This document shows, piece by piece, positions 7,406 to 16,601 of a DNA stretch of 64,000 nucleotides (position 1 is its first letter; each line of letters starts with the position of its first letter). The DNA comes from Nitrospirota bacterium (GTDB lineage: Bacteria > Nitrospirota > Thermodesulfovibrionia > UBA6902 > JAJYJJ01). Location of the stretch: contig JAJYJJ010000011.1 in the NCBI GenBank assembly GCA_021789595.1, forward strand, positions 1 to 64,000. The letters are read 5' to 3'. The translations under genes were made by a program, and so were the position numbers. The notes under the pieces are model-generated. The model ran no database searches, had not been told where the DNA came from, and saw nothing but the letters and a program-made list of their open reading frames with translations.

Positions 7406-7986
7406 TTGCCTCGCTGAAGGGAAAGGTATTACACAAATCCCCTGAACAGGTTATTGTTGATGTCGGTGGTGTTGGCTATCAGGTTCTTGTGCCCCTAAGC
7501 TGCCTGTGCAATATACCTGATCCAGGCAATGAGGTATTTCTGCATACCTATACATATGTAAGGGAGGACGCCCTTCACCTTTATGGATTTTCAACAGATG
7601 AAGAAAGAAAGGTATTTACAACCCTCCTCGGAATAAATGGCATAGGGCCTAAACTCGCTCTTGCCATACTTTCAGGTATGCCCCTTGAGCGGTTTATAGA
7701 GGCTGTCGGTTGCGAGGATGTTGCTGCAATAACCTCTATCCCGGGTCTTGGAAAGAAGACGGCAGCGAGACTTATACTGGAGCTGAAGGAGAAGCTGCCA
7801 AAGTCCTCAGCTATTGCATCGGGCAAATTGATTGCCGATGACGCTGTTTCCGCCCTTGTAAATCTCGGCTATAAAAAATCCCTCGCAGAGGAGGCTGTAA
7901 AGATGGGAATGAGGGATGATAATGCCTCCATCGAGATTATTATCAGAGACGCCCTTAAGTATCTTACAGGCACAAATACAGAATAG
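7402..7986 (+). CDS. ruvA: Holliday junction branch-migration protein RuvA
   Basis: RuvA forms the tetramer that holds four-way DNA junctions and recruits the RuvB motor. The 194-residue protein has the N-terminal OB domain (MIASLKGKVL, VGGVGYQVLVP) and two helix-hairpin-helix repeats (INGIGPKLALAIL and IPGLGKKTAARLI). The C-terminal RuvB-interacting domain contains DAVSALVNLGYKKSLAEEAV. It overlaps ruvC by four bases. ruvB does not follow, and a gene of unknown function takes its place. Confidence 0.95.
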   Translation: MIASLKGKVLHKSPEQVIVDVGGVGYQVLVPLSCLCNIPDPGNEVFLHTYTYVREDALHLYGFSTDEERKVFTTLLGINGIGPKLALAILSGMPLERFIEAVGCEDVAAITSIPGLGKKTAARLILELKEKLPKSSAIASGKLIADDAVSALVNLGYKKSLAEEAVKMGMRDDNASIEIIIRDALKYLTGTNTE

Positions 7987-8027
7987 ATGGAGGGTTTATC
8001 ATTACATTAAGCGATCTATATAACGAT

Positions 8028-8393
8028 ATGCTGGAAAAGGGGGCAGTCGTTAGATTTGTCAGAGAGACCCTCGGTTGTCAATGTCCTGACGAGGTTTTTG
8101 AGAGGATTGGCATTGGCTTTAGAAATAAAGGCGGTGCCTCTCAGGGGATACCGGATGTTGAAAAGATAATCTTAAATATTGGCAACAGGCTGCTTGTCCA
8201 TATAATCTCAGGTGACGGAATAGAGGAGGATATGGTATGGGGTTTTCTAAACGATGGAAGGGTAAAAAGGGATATACTTGGATTAAACCGCTTCAGGCTT
8301 GTTCTTGTGTCCTCTCCCCCCATTAAAATAGGGCAGATGGAGATCTCAAAAAGACTTGATGACAGGATTCATCTGCACTTGATTACGAAATAG
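8028..8393 (+). CDS. Conserved-looking protein of unknown function
   Basis: I do not recognise this 121-residue protein. It has no signal peptide or membrane segment, and it begins with a VRETLGCQCPDEVFERI segment containing a CXCP motif. The rest is a mixed alpha/beta pattern (IILNIGNRLLVHIISG, NRFRLVLVSSP) ending in LHLITK. It sits between ruvA and a sigma-54 response regulator, three bases before the latter, so it is probably cotranscribed with both. A small redox or regulatory role is conceivable, but nothing in the sequence proves one. Confidence 0.65.
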   Translation: MLEKGAVVRFVRETLGCQCPDEVFERIGIGFRNKGGASQGIPDVEKIILNIGNRLLVHIISGDGIEEDMVWGFLNDGRVKRDILGLNRFRLVLVSSPPIKIGQMEISKRLDDRIHLHLITK

Positions 8394-8396
8394 GCA

Positions 8397-9761
8397 ATGG
8401 AAACCATTCTCATAGTTGAGGACAGAGAATCAATGGCCCAGATGCTCAAGGAAACCCTTGAGGCAGAAGGCTATATAACGATTATTGCAAGGGATGGGGC
8501 AGAGGGTGTAAAAAGGATAAAGAGCTCCAAGATTGACCTTGTCCTGACAGACCTGAAGCTTCCTAAGAAAGATGGCATAGAGATTTTAAAGGCGTCCAAG
8601 GAGGAAAATCCCCTTGTCCCTGTCATAGTTATGACTGCCTATGGTTCTATAGAGACCGCTGTTACTGCCATGAAAGAAGGGGCATATGATTTTATTACAA
8701 AGCCATTTGATACAGACCATCTGTTTGTCCTTATAAAGAGGGCACTGGAGAATCAGAGGCTCCTTACAGAGAATATCCTTCTAAAGGAAGAGTTTTCAGG
8801 CATGGTAGGCCGTCCGAGGATTATCGGCAAGGACCCCAAGATGCTTGATGTGGCCCAGAAGATTCAGAAGGTCGCACCTGCCAGGACAAGCGTGCTGCTT
8901 CTTGGAGAATCTGGCACTGGCAAGGAACTTTTTGCCAGGGCTATCCACTATATGAGCCCAAGAGAGGATTATCCATTTATACCGATAAACTGCGCTGCAA
9001 TCCCAAAGGACCTGCTTGAATCAGAGCTTTTCGGCCATGAGAAGGGCTCTTTTACAGGTGCTGAGGATAGGAAACTTGGTAAATTTGAGCTTGCAGACAA
9101 GGGTACCATATTCATGGATGAGATCGGCGAGCTTGACCTGTCACTTCAGGCAAAGCTCCTAAGGGTCCTGCAGGAAGGTGAGATAGAACGGGTTGGAGGG
9201 ACGAAGGTAATAAAGATAGATATAAGGATAATTGCTGCAAGCAATAAAGACCTTGAAAGGGCTGTCGCGGCCAAGACCTTCAGGGATGACCTCTACTACA
9301 GACTTAATGTATTCCCCATACTTATTCCCCCGTTAAGGGAGAGGAGGTCTGATATACCTGCACTGGTCGAACACTTTATATGTAAATTTTCTCCTGAACT
9401 AAAGACCTCCGTAAAGACCGTTTCTAAGGAGGCAATGGAACTGCTGGTTAATTACCCATGGAGGGGCAATGTAAGGGAGCTTGAAAATGCCATTGAAAGA
9501 GCACTTATCCTTTGCGACAATAATGAGATAAGACCTGAGCACCTCGGCCTGAGTGTTATAGGCGACATGGAGTCCCTTGATATGACAGATATGGAAGGGA
9601 GCCTGGATGAGGTTTCGCGAAGGGCACTAAGGATTGTTGAGACCGAGAAGATCAGGAATGTCCTTTCAGAAACAAAATGGAATAAGAGCAGGGCAGCCGA
9701 GATCCTTGGTATAAGCTATAAAACCCTTCTCACAAAGATAAAGGATTACCACATAGAATGA
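8397..9761 (+). CDS. Sigma-54-dependent response regulator (NtrC family)
   Basis: This 454-residue bacterial enhancer-binding protein has a receiver domain (residues 1-120, phosphoacceptor Asp52 in LVLTDLKLP). A sigma-54 AAA+ domain follows, with Walker A GESGTGKE, the sigma-54 contact loop GSFTGA and Walker B GTIFMDEIGE. A C-terminal Fis-type helix-turn-helix (SRAAEILGISYKTLLTKI) completes it. It would activate sigma-54 promoters when phosphorylated. No kinase is on the same strand nearby; the convergent kinase at 11.6-12.7 kb is the nearest candidate partner. It is probably cotranscribed with the unknown gene upstream. Confidence 0.93.
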   Translation: METILIVEDRESMAQMLKETLEAEGYITIIARDGAEGVKRIKSSKIDLVLTDLKLPKKDGIEILKASKEENPLVPVIVMTAYGSIETAVTAMKEGAYDFITKPFDTDHLFVLIKRALENQRLLTENILLKEEFSGMVGRPRIIGKDPKMLDVAQKIQKVAPARTSVLLLGESGTGKELFARAIHYMSPREDYPFIPINCAAIPKDLLESELFGHEKGSFTGAEDRKLGKFELADKGTIFMDEIGELDLSLQAKLLRVLQEGEIERVGGTKVIKIDIRIIAASNKDLERAVAAKTFRDDLYYRLNVFPILIPPLRERRSDIPALVEHFICKFSPELKTSVKTVSKEAMELLVNYPWRGNVRELENAIERALILCDNNEIRPEHLGLSVIGDMESLDMTDMEGSLDEVSRRALRIVETEKIRNVLSETKWNKSRAAEILGISYKTLLTKIKDYHIE

Positions 9762-9792
9762 TTTTAGACGCTGAATGAAGTAGCGATAAATA

Positions 9793-10149
9793 CTAAAAGT
9801 TTACACACTTCTTTACTGCGTGCAGGAGCTCATCTATCTTGAAGGGCTTTCTTATTGTCTCTATTCCCCTGTCTTTAAGGGTATCGCTCATCTCCGGGGT
9901 AATAAATGCTGAGAACACAATAGTCCTTGGAGATTGGGCGAAATCCACCAGTTTGTCAATGAGATATGTGCCATTTTCCTCAGGCATTCTTATGTCTGTA
10001 AGCAGTATGTCTATGGTGTTTTCCTGAAGAACCTTTATGGCCTCCTTCGCGCTTGAGGCAGTAATAACCTCAAAGCCGGCCTTTTTAAGCGCCCTTTCAA
10101 CAAACCACCTTACAAGCTTTTCATCATCAACAACGAGAACTTTTGTCAT
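9793..10149 (-). CDS. Single-domain response regulator (CheY-like receiver)
   Basis: The 118 residues are one receiver domain: acidic pocket VVDDEK, phosphoacceptor Asp52 in LLTDIRMPEENG, a conserved switch Ser in FSAF, and the conserved Lys in IRKPFKIDE. No output domain is present, so it acts by protein interaction or as a phosphate shuttle. It lies 27 bases downstream of a sigma-54 regulator and is probably the last gene of the kinase-regulator operon. Its N-terminus (KLVRWFVERALKKAG) resembles that of the neighbouring regulator, suggesting a common origin. Confidence 0.88.
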   Translation of the reverse strand: MTKVLVVDDEKLVRWFVERALKKAGFEVITASSAKEAIKVLQENTIDILLTDIRMPEENGTYLIDKLVDFAQSPRTIVFSAFITPEMSDTLKDRGIETIRKPFKIDELLHAVKKCVNF

Positions 10150-10176
10150 AATACCCTATATAATTTTAAGCAAAAA

Positions 10177-11580
10177 TCATGCCGATTCCCTATCCTGTTT
10201 GATAAGACCAAACTTCTGCATCCTGTAACGGAAGGCATCCCTTGAAAGATGTAAAAGCCGTGCAGCCCTTGACTGATTCCCCTTGCTCATTTCCAATGCC
10301 TGCTGTATGAGGTGCTTCTCAACCTCTTCTATATCTATTCCCTGCGGCGGTATCCTCATCGTAATGTCTCTATGTTTTGTATCTTTTGTATCTGTGGAAT
10401 ATCCTGAGGTCAACTCCACAGGAAGGTGTTCTATCAATATGTATTCATCGCTTTCAAGTATCATTGCACGCTCAATGATATTCTTTAGTTCTCTGACATT
10501 TCCAGGCCAGTTATAATTAAGAAACAGTTTTTCTGTTTCCCCGTCGAGACCCCTTACATTTTTTCTGAATTCCCTGTTAAATCCATCTATAAAATATTTT
10601 GATAGAAGCGGTATATCCGCTGGTCGTTCCCTTAGAGGCGGCAATAAAACAGGAATTACCTTTAACCTGTAGTAAAGGTCTTCTCTAAAACCTCCGCTCC
10701 TTACATTCTCCCCAAGGTTTTTGTTTGTTGCTGCAATGAGCCTTACATCTATGGTTATGTCCTTTGTTCCGCCGATCCTCTTAAAGCTCTTGCCCTCAAT
10801 AACCTTTAAGAGCTTTGCCTGCGTTGTAAGGCTCATATCTCCAACCTCATCGAGAAATATGGTTCCTCCATCTGCCAGTTCAAAGAGACCTTTCTTTGTG
10901 GTCTTTGCATCAGTAAATGCCCCTTTTTCATATCCAAACAGTTCGCTCTCTATGAGATTTTCTGGAAGGGCAGTGCAGTTTATTTCCATAAATGGTTTAT
11001 CCGCCCTTCTACTCTGGTAGTGTATTACCTTTGCTGCAAGGTCTTTCCCCGTACCGCTTTCTCCCTGAAGCAGCACTGTGGTTGCATTACTCCTGGCAAT
11101 CTTCTTTATAACCTCAAATATCTCTCTCATCTTTTCAGATTGTCCTATCATACTGTTAAAGCCATATCTGAGGGCAAGCTGTTTCCTGAGCTGTGAGACC
11201 TCCTTCTTAAGGCGTATAGTCTCTATGGACTTTCCAATAAGGATATTTAATTTTTCCATATTGAAAGGTTTCTCTATAAAATCATATGCCCCGAGTTTGA
11301 TGCTCCTTACAGCCGTCTGGATGTCGCCAAAGGCGGTTACCATTATCACAAGTGCCTCTTCATCTAGGCCTTTGATCTGTTCGAGAACAGACATCCCCGA
11401 TAGATCAGGAAGATTGATGTCAAGAATAGTAAGGTCAGGGGTGTCTTCTTTAAAGCGTTTGATCCCTTCAAGTCCTTTTTCTGCTGTCAGGACTTCATAT
11501 CCCTCCTTTGAGAGGTTTTGCTGCAATGACCATCGCAGCAGCTTCTCATCGTCTATCACAAGGATTTTTGCCTCAAGCAT
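10177..11580 (-). CDS. Sigma-54-dependent response regulator (NtrC family), GAFTDA variant
   Basis: The 467-residue protein has a receiver domain (phosphoacceptor Asp54 in LTILDINLP), a sigma-54 AAA+ domain (Walker A GESGTGKD, Walker B GTIFLDEVGD) and a Fis-type helix-turn-helix (NQSRAARLLHLSRDAFRYRM). The sigma-54 contact loop reads GAFTDA rather than canonical GAFTGA, a variant known in functional activators. It overlaps the upstream histidine kinase by eight bases, so the two form a coupled two-component pair. The order resB-ccsB-kinase-regulator-receiver on one strand suggests a link to cytochrome c maturation or respiration. Confidence 0.92.
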   Translation of the reverse strand: MLEAKILVIDDEKLLRWSLQQNLSKEGYEVLTAEKGLEGIKRFKEDTPDLTILDINLPDLSGMSVLEQIKGLDEEALVIMVTAFGDIQTAVRSIKLGAYDFIEKPFNMEKLNILIGKSIETIRLKKEVSQLRKQLALRYGFNSMIGQSEKMREIFEVIKKIARSNATTVLLQGESGTGKDLAAKVIHYQSRRADKPFMEINCTALPENLIESELFGYEKGAFTDAKTTKKGLFELADGGTIFLDEVGDMSLTTQAKLLKVIEGKSFKRIGGTKDITIDVRLIAATNKNLGENVRSGGFREDLYYRLKVIPVLLPPLRERPADIPLLSKYFIDGFNREFRKNVRGLDGETEKLFLNYNWPGNVRELKNIIERAMILESDEYILIEHLPVELTSGYSTDTKDTKHRDITMRIPPQGIDIEEVEKHLIQQALEMSKGNQSRAARLLHLSRDAFRYRMQKFGLIKQDRESA

Positions 11581-12718
11581 AACTACCCTCCTTGACAGGC
11601 AACCTCACTATAAAAATACTGCCTATCCCCGGCTTGCTTTCGAGCAATATATCGCCATGATGGCTTTCAATAATATTATAGGTTATTGCAAGGGAAAAAC
11701 CTGTAGTAAGGGATCTCGCATCTGAAGAAAACGGTTTAAATACACCTGTCTTTCCCCTTATAACCTGTCCTGTATCTGAAAAATATATCTTAACCAGTCT
11801 GTCTAAAGGAGAGAAGTTAGTCCATATCTCGAGGATTCCCCCATCTGTCATGGAGCAAATGGCATTCATGGATAAACATAGAAATGCCTGATACATCTGT
11901 TCCACATCTATCTCTATCTCAGGTATTGAGCTGTCAAGCCTTGTAATTATCTTAACCCCTTGCTTTATGCCATCCTGTTGAATCCCTGCTTCTACCTGTT
12001 TGATAATCTCGTTTATCTGAAATGGCACCTTATGGGGTTCCTGCGGCCTTGCAAGTAATATCAGCTCTTTTACGGTCTTATCCAGCCTTTCTATCTGTTT
12101 TAAGACCTCTGCTATTATCTCCTTTCTGGGGTCATTTTCCTGCAGATCCTCAGCAATAACCTGAACCGCTCCACTTATGCCGGCCAGGGGATTTTTTATC
12201 TCGTGTGCTATACCTGTTGCTATCTCGCCCAATGCGGCCATCCTCTCCATCCTACTTAGCTCTTTCTGGTGACATCTATCCACATCGTTCCTTACCCGCT
12301 CAAACTCTGACGCCATAGAATTAAATCCCCGTGCTAATATGCCTATCTCATCTGTGCGATTAGCGCCAAAACAGACCTTATAATCTCGATGCTCTGCAGC
12401 CTTCATATTTCTTATAAGGCTATCGATGGGTCTTTTTACTAGAATAGTTACAATGATGCCAGAGGAAAGGACGATTGCTATTGCTGTTAAGATTGATATA
12501 ACGACTACCCTGATTCTGAGAGCCTCTAATGCCTTTTCAGATTCTTCTGCCCACATTGCACTTGCAGGTCGACTGGCATATCTCTTAACGATGGTTTTAA
12601 ACTGGTCTTCTTCTATGCGGAGTATCTGCCATGAGAACAGCCCTATCAGGACAGAGACGATTATTGCTATCAGGAGGATGGATCTTCCTCTTAAACCGAT
12701 GGATTTCTGCATCTCCAT
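11573..12718 (-). CDS. Membrane sensor histidine kinase (HAMP, HisKA, HATPase)
   Basis: The ORF track begins at a TTG. I choose the ATG at 12718 because GGGGGAG lies upstream, giving 381 residues. Two membrane segments (about 12-30 and 71-92) bracket a small periplasmic loop of about 40 residues, followed by a HAMP linker. The phosphoacceptor is His172 in GIAHEIKNPLAG. The ATPase domain has an N-box Asn (SMNAICSM), a DTG loop and a G2-like TTGFSLAITY that departs from GTGLGL, so the nucleotide lid is somewhat degenerate. It overlaps the sigma-54 regulator gene and is very likely its cognate kinase. Confidence 0.9.
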   Translation of the reverse strand: MEMQKSIGLRGRSILLIAIIVSVLIGLFSWQILRIEEDQFKTIVKRYASRPASAMWAEESEKALEALRIRVVVISILTAIAIVLSSGIIVTILVKRPIDSLIRNMKAAEHRDYKVCFGANRTDEIGILARGFNSMASEFERVRNDVDRCHQKELSRMERMAALGEIATGIAHEIKNPLAGISGAVQVIAEDLQENDPRKEIIAEVLKQIERLDKTVKELILLARPQEPHKVPFQINEIIKQVEAGIQQDGIKQGVKIITRLDSSIPEIEIDVEQMYQAFLCLSMNAICSMTDGGILEIWTNFSPLDRLVKIYFSDTGQVIRGKTGVFKPFSSDARSLTTGFSLAITYNIIESHHGDILLESKPGIGSIFIVRLPVKEGSYA

Positions 12719-12797
12719 TAATGTCTCCCCCTGTTGTGTATTGTCTAAGGGCAACCACAGTGAACCAGCCTCAATGGTTGATCTTGGTACTGAATCT

Positions 12798-13868
12798 CTA
12801 TTTCATCGAGCCATAGCTGTGCAGACCTGACAGCAGCAGGTTGACTCCTAAATATGTAAATATAACAGCCACAAAGCCAAGTACTGAAAGAACAGCAACC
12901 TTCTTGCCCCTCCAACCCCTGACAAACCTGCCGTGTAGATATACAGCATAGATAAACCAGGTTATAAGAGACCATGTCTCTTTTGGATCCCATGACCAAT
13001 ATACCCCCCATGCAGTATTAGCCCATACCGCGCCTGTTATAACCCCGAGTGTAAGAAGGGGAAAACCAATGGCTATTGTCTTGTATGTTATCTCGTCAAG
13101 GATTTCTACTGATAAAGAGAAGGAGTGGAGTAATCTTTTCAAAGCAAGGCCGTATCTCCATAGGATAAAAATCAGTCCGGCGGAGACAAGCCAGCTTACT
13201 GTATCTATTGCAAGGGATGGATTTTTAAAGGTTGACTCAAAGAGATGTTCCTTTATAATCATTTCCTGGCCTGAAGATACAGCCTTATAGTGGATGTAAT
13301 CGATTCCGAAGGCAGCAAGGATTATTATAAATATGCTTACGCATATCGTCCAGAATATATATATCCCCTGTCTTCTGTTATCTGACCTCAGGATAAGATA
13401 CATGAGTCCTGTGGCAAAGGATACGCCAAAGGCAGCATAGCCGAGAAAGCTTATCATAACATGGGCAATCAGCCAATTGCTCTGAAGTGCAGGGACAAGA
13501 GGCTCGATATTCTTTGACATGCCAGAGAGCTCTATAAATGCAAGGGCGAGACCGGCTATTGGCGTTACAAAGGCGCCGAATACATGGGTTTTGTATTTAA
13601 ATTCTATTATCAGGTATATCAGGATAAGCGTCCATACGAAGAATATCAAGGATTCATAGAGGTTTGTCAGAGGAGCACGGCCTATCCCAAGCCTGTATGA
13701 TTCTGACCATCTGAGCAACAGTGCAATGGTCTGGTTTATGAAACCAAAGACAGTGACAGATGTTGCAAATATACCGATGCCTTTTTTCTTAAAGGCAAGA
13801 TAGCTTATATATATTGCCATTGCCGCTATATAGGACAATGTCGAAATCCCAAAAAATGTCGAGCTCAT
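12798..13868 (-). CDS. ccsB: Cytochrome c biogenesis protein CcsB/CcsA (heme handling, System II)
   Basis: This 356-residue multi-spanning membrane protein contains the tryptophan-rich heme-handling motif WGVYWSWDPKETWS near its C-terminus. It belongs to the HHP family (CcsA/ResC-like) that presents heme for covalent attachment to apocytochromes on the outer face of the inner membrane. About eight membrane segments can be seen. It overlaps resB by four bases, making the usual ResB-ResC pair of System II. It presumably matures the multiheme cytochromes encoded at 27 and 35 kb. Confidence 0.92.
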   Translation of the reverse strand: MSSTFFGISTLSYIAAMAIYISYLAFKKKGIGIFATSVTVFGFINQTIALLLRWSESYRLGIGRAPLTNLYESLIFFVWTLILIYLIIEFKYKTHVFGAFVTPIAGLALAFIELSGMSKNIEPLVPALQSNWLIAHVMISFLGYAAFGVSFATGLMYLILRSDNRRQGIYIFWTICVSIFIIILAAFGIDYIHYKAVSSGQEMIIKEHLFESTFKNPSLAIDTVSWLVSAGLIFILWRYGLALKRLLHSFSLSVEILDEITYKTIAIGFPLLTLGVITGAVWANTAWGVYWSWDPKETWSLITWFIYAVYLHGRFVRGWRGKKVAVLSVLGFVAVIFTYLGVNLLLSGLHSYGSMK

Positions 13869-15292
13869 TTTCTACCTCCTTCTAACACCCTTACCATTCG
13901 TTCTATCTCCCTTTCAAATGCCAGTTTATTCTTGTTTGCCGAACCTCCGAAGATTACCCTTGTTGAACCGCCTTCCTCTGACAGTCGTACCCAGAGCCTC
14001 TTATGATTTATAAAGAAGGCTATTATAAGGCCGAGGGTTATAGTTATACATCCAATGTAAACTACCCAGACCCCAGGGTCATTTCTTACCTGAAGCCCTG
14101 TATATTTTACACCCCAGTAATCAACGAATTCTATCTTATGCCCTTCAGGGAGATTACTTGTTTCTGGATAACGCTTCAATATCCACCCGCGGTATTTCTC
14201 CGCGCCTTTGTCATAAACGCCGATATATATAGCTGGATTTACAAGCTCATCAGAGTATGTGTAAGGTTTGCCTGTCTTGTCATTAATTGCAAGCGCTGGA
14301 GAAAAATCAAGTATCTTAGCACTCATTGACGTCCCGGGGATGTCAAAGGAGTCTCCTAATTTGAGGTTATCATATACCTTTTCGATGCCGTTCTTTGAGA
14401 CTACCTTCAGGATGAATTTTCCATCAGCACCAGGGACCATTCCATAGCTTGATTGATAGAAGGTTATGCCGTTATATGTCAATGGATCATTGACCACAAT
14501 GGTTTTTCTTTCTACCTCCTTGCCATCTACAATTATGGAAAGGTCGCTCTTGTATGCCTTTGGCATATCCATATTTTTATAATACTCAACATCAAAGCTG
14601 TTGCATCTTATTGCAAATCCGAGGGGTATCGGGTTTCCATTCCTCGAATAGGCAACGGTTGATGTCTCTCCCTCTGGAAGATTAAGGAAACCCTTGAAAC
14701 CGAAAAGTCCACCGATTAATGCCCCTGTAAGGATGAGTAATATACTAAAATGGGTTATGTATACTCCAAGACGGCTGTAGCGGCCTTTCTGTGTAAGAAA
14801 CTGTATGTTTTTTTCCTCTTTTATCTCTGCAAAGTTATACCTGAAGGATTTGAGAACATGTGCGGTCTCATTACTTACCTTTATAAGATTCCCTTTTAAT
14901 CTTAGTTCCCTCTTGATAGCTACGCCTTTAAAAGATTCATCCTTTATCGGAACCATAGGCTCCCTTATGATCTTCAATATCCTTGGAAGCCTGTCAAAGG
15001 AACATATAATCAGGTTGCAGCAGAACAACAAGAGGAGGGCAACAAACCACCACGAATGATACATATCCATAAAACCCATCTTCAGGAAGATATTATAGAG
15101 TGTTGGGGCTATGGATTCACCAAAGAGCCTTGAGATGACTTTTATATTTTCCTCAGGCGCTGCCTGCTGCTCAATAACTGTTCCTATAATGGATGTTAGT
15201 GAGATGGTGATGAGTAGAACAATTGCCAGCTTGACCGAGGCAAAAAAATTCCAGACTCTATCTATAAAACCTGTGTCTTCTTTTTTTGTCAT
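13865..15292 (-). CDS. resB: Cytochrome c biogenesis protein ResB (System II)
   Basis: ResB partners CcsA/ResC in delivering heme and keeping apocytochrome cysteines reduced. The 475-residue protein has the family layout. N-terminal membrane helices (LAIVLLITISLTSIIGTVI) are followed by another near 75-95, then a third, and then a long extracytoplasmic domain (about 200-400) containing YNGITFYQSSYG. A last membrane helix follows (VVYIGCITITLGLIIAFFI). It is the first gene of the resB-ccsB-kinase-regulator cluster and is preceded by a 40-base AT-rich gap that may hold the promoter. Confidence 0.92.
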   Translation of the reverse strand: MTKKEDTGFIDRVWNFFASVKLAIVLLITISLTSIIGTVIEQQAAPEENIKVISRLFGESIAPTLYNIFLKMGFMDMYHSWWFVALLLLFCCNLIICSFDRLPRILKIIREPMVPIKDESFKGVAIKRELRLKGNLIKVSNETAHVLKSFRYNFAEIKEEKNIQFLTQKGRYSRLGVYITHFSILLILTGALIGGLFGFKGFLNLPEGETSTVAYSRNGNPIPLGFAIRCNSFDVEYYKNMDMPKAYKSDLSIIVDGKEVERKTIVVNDPLTYNGITFYQSSYGMVPGADGKFILKVVSKNGIEKVYDNLKLGDSFDIPGTSMSAKILDFSPALAINDKTGKPYTYSDELVNPAIYIGVYDKGAEKYRGWILKRYPETSNLPEGHKIEFVDYWGVKYTGLQVRNDPGVWVVYIGCITITLGLIIAFFINHKRLWVRLSEEGGSTRVIFGGSANKNKLAFEREIERMVRVLEGGRK

Positions 15293-15332
15293 AAGGGTAT
15301 TTTGTTTTTATAACATGAAAAAACGGGGTAAG

Positions 15333-15776
15333 TCAACGGTCCGTTTCGGACTTCCTTTTTGTGATGTGCTCCAACAGTATTTCATCCATAGTTTTTTTTG
15401 CCTGCTGCTTATGTTTGTTCTCGTTGACCTTGAGAACTATATTATTATGTCTAACATGCATGTCGTTGGATGGCTGTTCATCGTTTGAGGCGGATGCATT
15501 ATCCTTGGATAACAGCTTATCCATAATGTTATCGAATCTTCCCATCAGAACGGCCTTGATCATTGACTTATGCTGTTTTTCCATAATCTCCCTGACCGTC
15601 TCCTGAAAGTCAGTGATACTCAGGATATCTGCATAGCTTGTTTTTTTAGATGCAAGTATGGCCCCTTTATAATATAGGTGTGTTATCACCAATGGATTTT
15701 TGATCCCTCCATCCTCGGTCTGTATGTGGAAAACCATCTCTTTGTAAGAGAGATTTGTATTGTAACCAAGAAGCAT
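15333..15776 (-). CDS. Conserved protein of unknown function
   Basis: The ORF track extends to 16085, antisense to yceD. The recognisable protein begins at the ATG at 15776 (147 residues, MLLGYNTNLSYKEM). The first 75 residues (FHIQTEDGG, LVITHLYYKGAILASKKTSY) match a pattern I recall from conserved hypothetical proteins of deltaproteobacterial and Nitrospirota genomes, with no assigned function. The C-terminal half is charged and low in complexity (SASNDEQPSND, KHKQQAKK). No signal peptide or membrane helix is visible. It is divergent from yceD-rpmF. Confidence 0.65.
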   Translation of the reverse strand: MLLGYNTNLSYKEMVFHIQTEDGGIKNPLVITHLYYKGAILASKKTSYADILSITDFQETVREIMEKQHKSMIKAVLMGRFDNIMDKLLSKDNASASNDEQPSNDMHVRHNNIVLKVNENKHKQQAKKTMDEILLEHITKRKSETDR

Positions 15777-15894
15777 ATGAAAATTATATAATCTTTTTGA
15801 TTGTAAATACAATAGCTTTAGTTTGTTCTCGGCCGGCCTTGACAAACCATCAGACGACCTATTATAATTTTTAAATTTTAAGGGGATATCTTCG

Positions 15895-16398
15895 TTGAAG
15901 ATAAATATACTTGAACTTCCAGAAGAGGGCCTTGCACTTGATGTAAAGGAACTCCTTGAGATAGCGGGATATAAGCTCGACAGAGAAGTTGCTGCAACGC
16001 TACGCATTTCAAAGGTAGCTGAGAGGCTTGAGCTGAGGGGAAGGCTTGATACGGGAGTAATCCTCCAGTGCAGCAGATGTCTCAAGGAATTCTCTGTAGA
16101 TGTAGAGGCCGATTTTAGTGTCGAATATCATCCCATATCTATGTTGAGGACAGAAGAAGAACATGAGCTAAGGAAGGATGAGATAGACATTGATTTTTAC
16201 ACAGAGGATACATTTGACATAGATGAATTACTAAAGGAACAGGTCATCCTTAATATACCCATGAAACCCCTTTGCAACCCAAACTGTAAAGGGATCTGCC
16301 CACACTGTGGCAGGGACTTGAACAAGGGTTTGTGTGGATGTGAAACAAAGGAGATAGACCCAAGGCTATTGGCCTTAAAAAAACTTTTAAAGAACTGA
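15895..16398 (+). CDS. yceD: YceD/DUF177 family protein (23S rRNA accumulation)
   Basis: This 167-residue protein starts at TTG with AGGGG upstream. It carries the CXXC in LQCSRCLKEF and the second cysteine cluster CNPNCKGICPHCGRDLNKGLCGC of the DUF177 family. Homologues such as E. coli YceD and plant DUF177A are implicated in 23S rRNA accumulation or processing. It immediately precedes rpmF, the conserved arrangement in most bacteria, which supports the assignment. A zinc-binding role for the cysteines is inferred. Confidence 0.88.
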   Translation: MKINILELPEEGLALDVKELLEIAGYKLDREVAATLRISKVAERLELRGRLDTGVILQCSRCLKEFSVDVEADFSVEYHPISMLRTEEEHELRKDEIDIDFYTEDTFDIDELLKEQVILNIPMKPLCNPNCKGICPHCGRDLNKGLCGCETKEIDPRLLALKKLLKN

Positions 16399-16409
16399 AG
16401 GGAGAGAAA

Positions 16410-16601
16410 ATGGCTAATCCAAAACATAGACATTCAAGGGCAAGAAGGGACAAGAGACGAGCCAACTGGAAGTTTGAGGCACCCAACCTGTCAATATGCC
16501 CTGAGTGTAAGGAACCAAAGTTGCCTCATCGCGTTTGCCTCAGCTGCGGTAGCTATAACGGTAAAAAGATAATTGAGATAATAGAAAAAGCAGCTGTATG
16601 A
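16410..16601 (+). CDS. rpmF: Ribosomal protein bL32
   Basis: This 63-residue protein begins MANPKHRHSRARRDKRRAN and carries the zinc ribbon CPECKEPKLPHRVCLSCGSY (four-cysteine, C+ form). It is a large-subunit ribosomal protein. It lies between yceD and plsX in the widely conserved yceD-rpmF-plsX-fabH operon and overlaps the plsX start by four bases (ATGA). Confidence 0.96.
   Translation: MANPKHRHSRARRDKRRANWKFEAPNLSICPECKEPKLPHRVCLSCGSYNGKKIIEIIEKAAV

Noticed and set aside
11078-11725. 215-residue plus-strand ORF
   Set aside because: Shadow opposite the sigma-54 regulator gene.
15777-16085. N-terminal extension of the 15333 ORF to 16085
   Set aside because: It is the antisense shadow of yceD and is serine-rich low-quality sequence; homology-like sequence begins at 15776.
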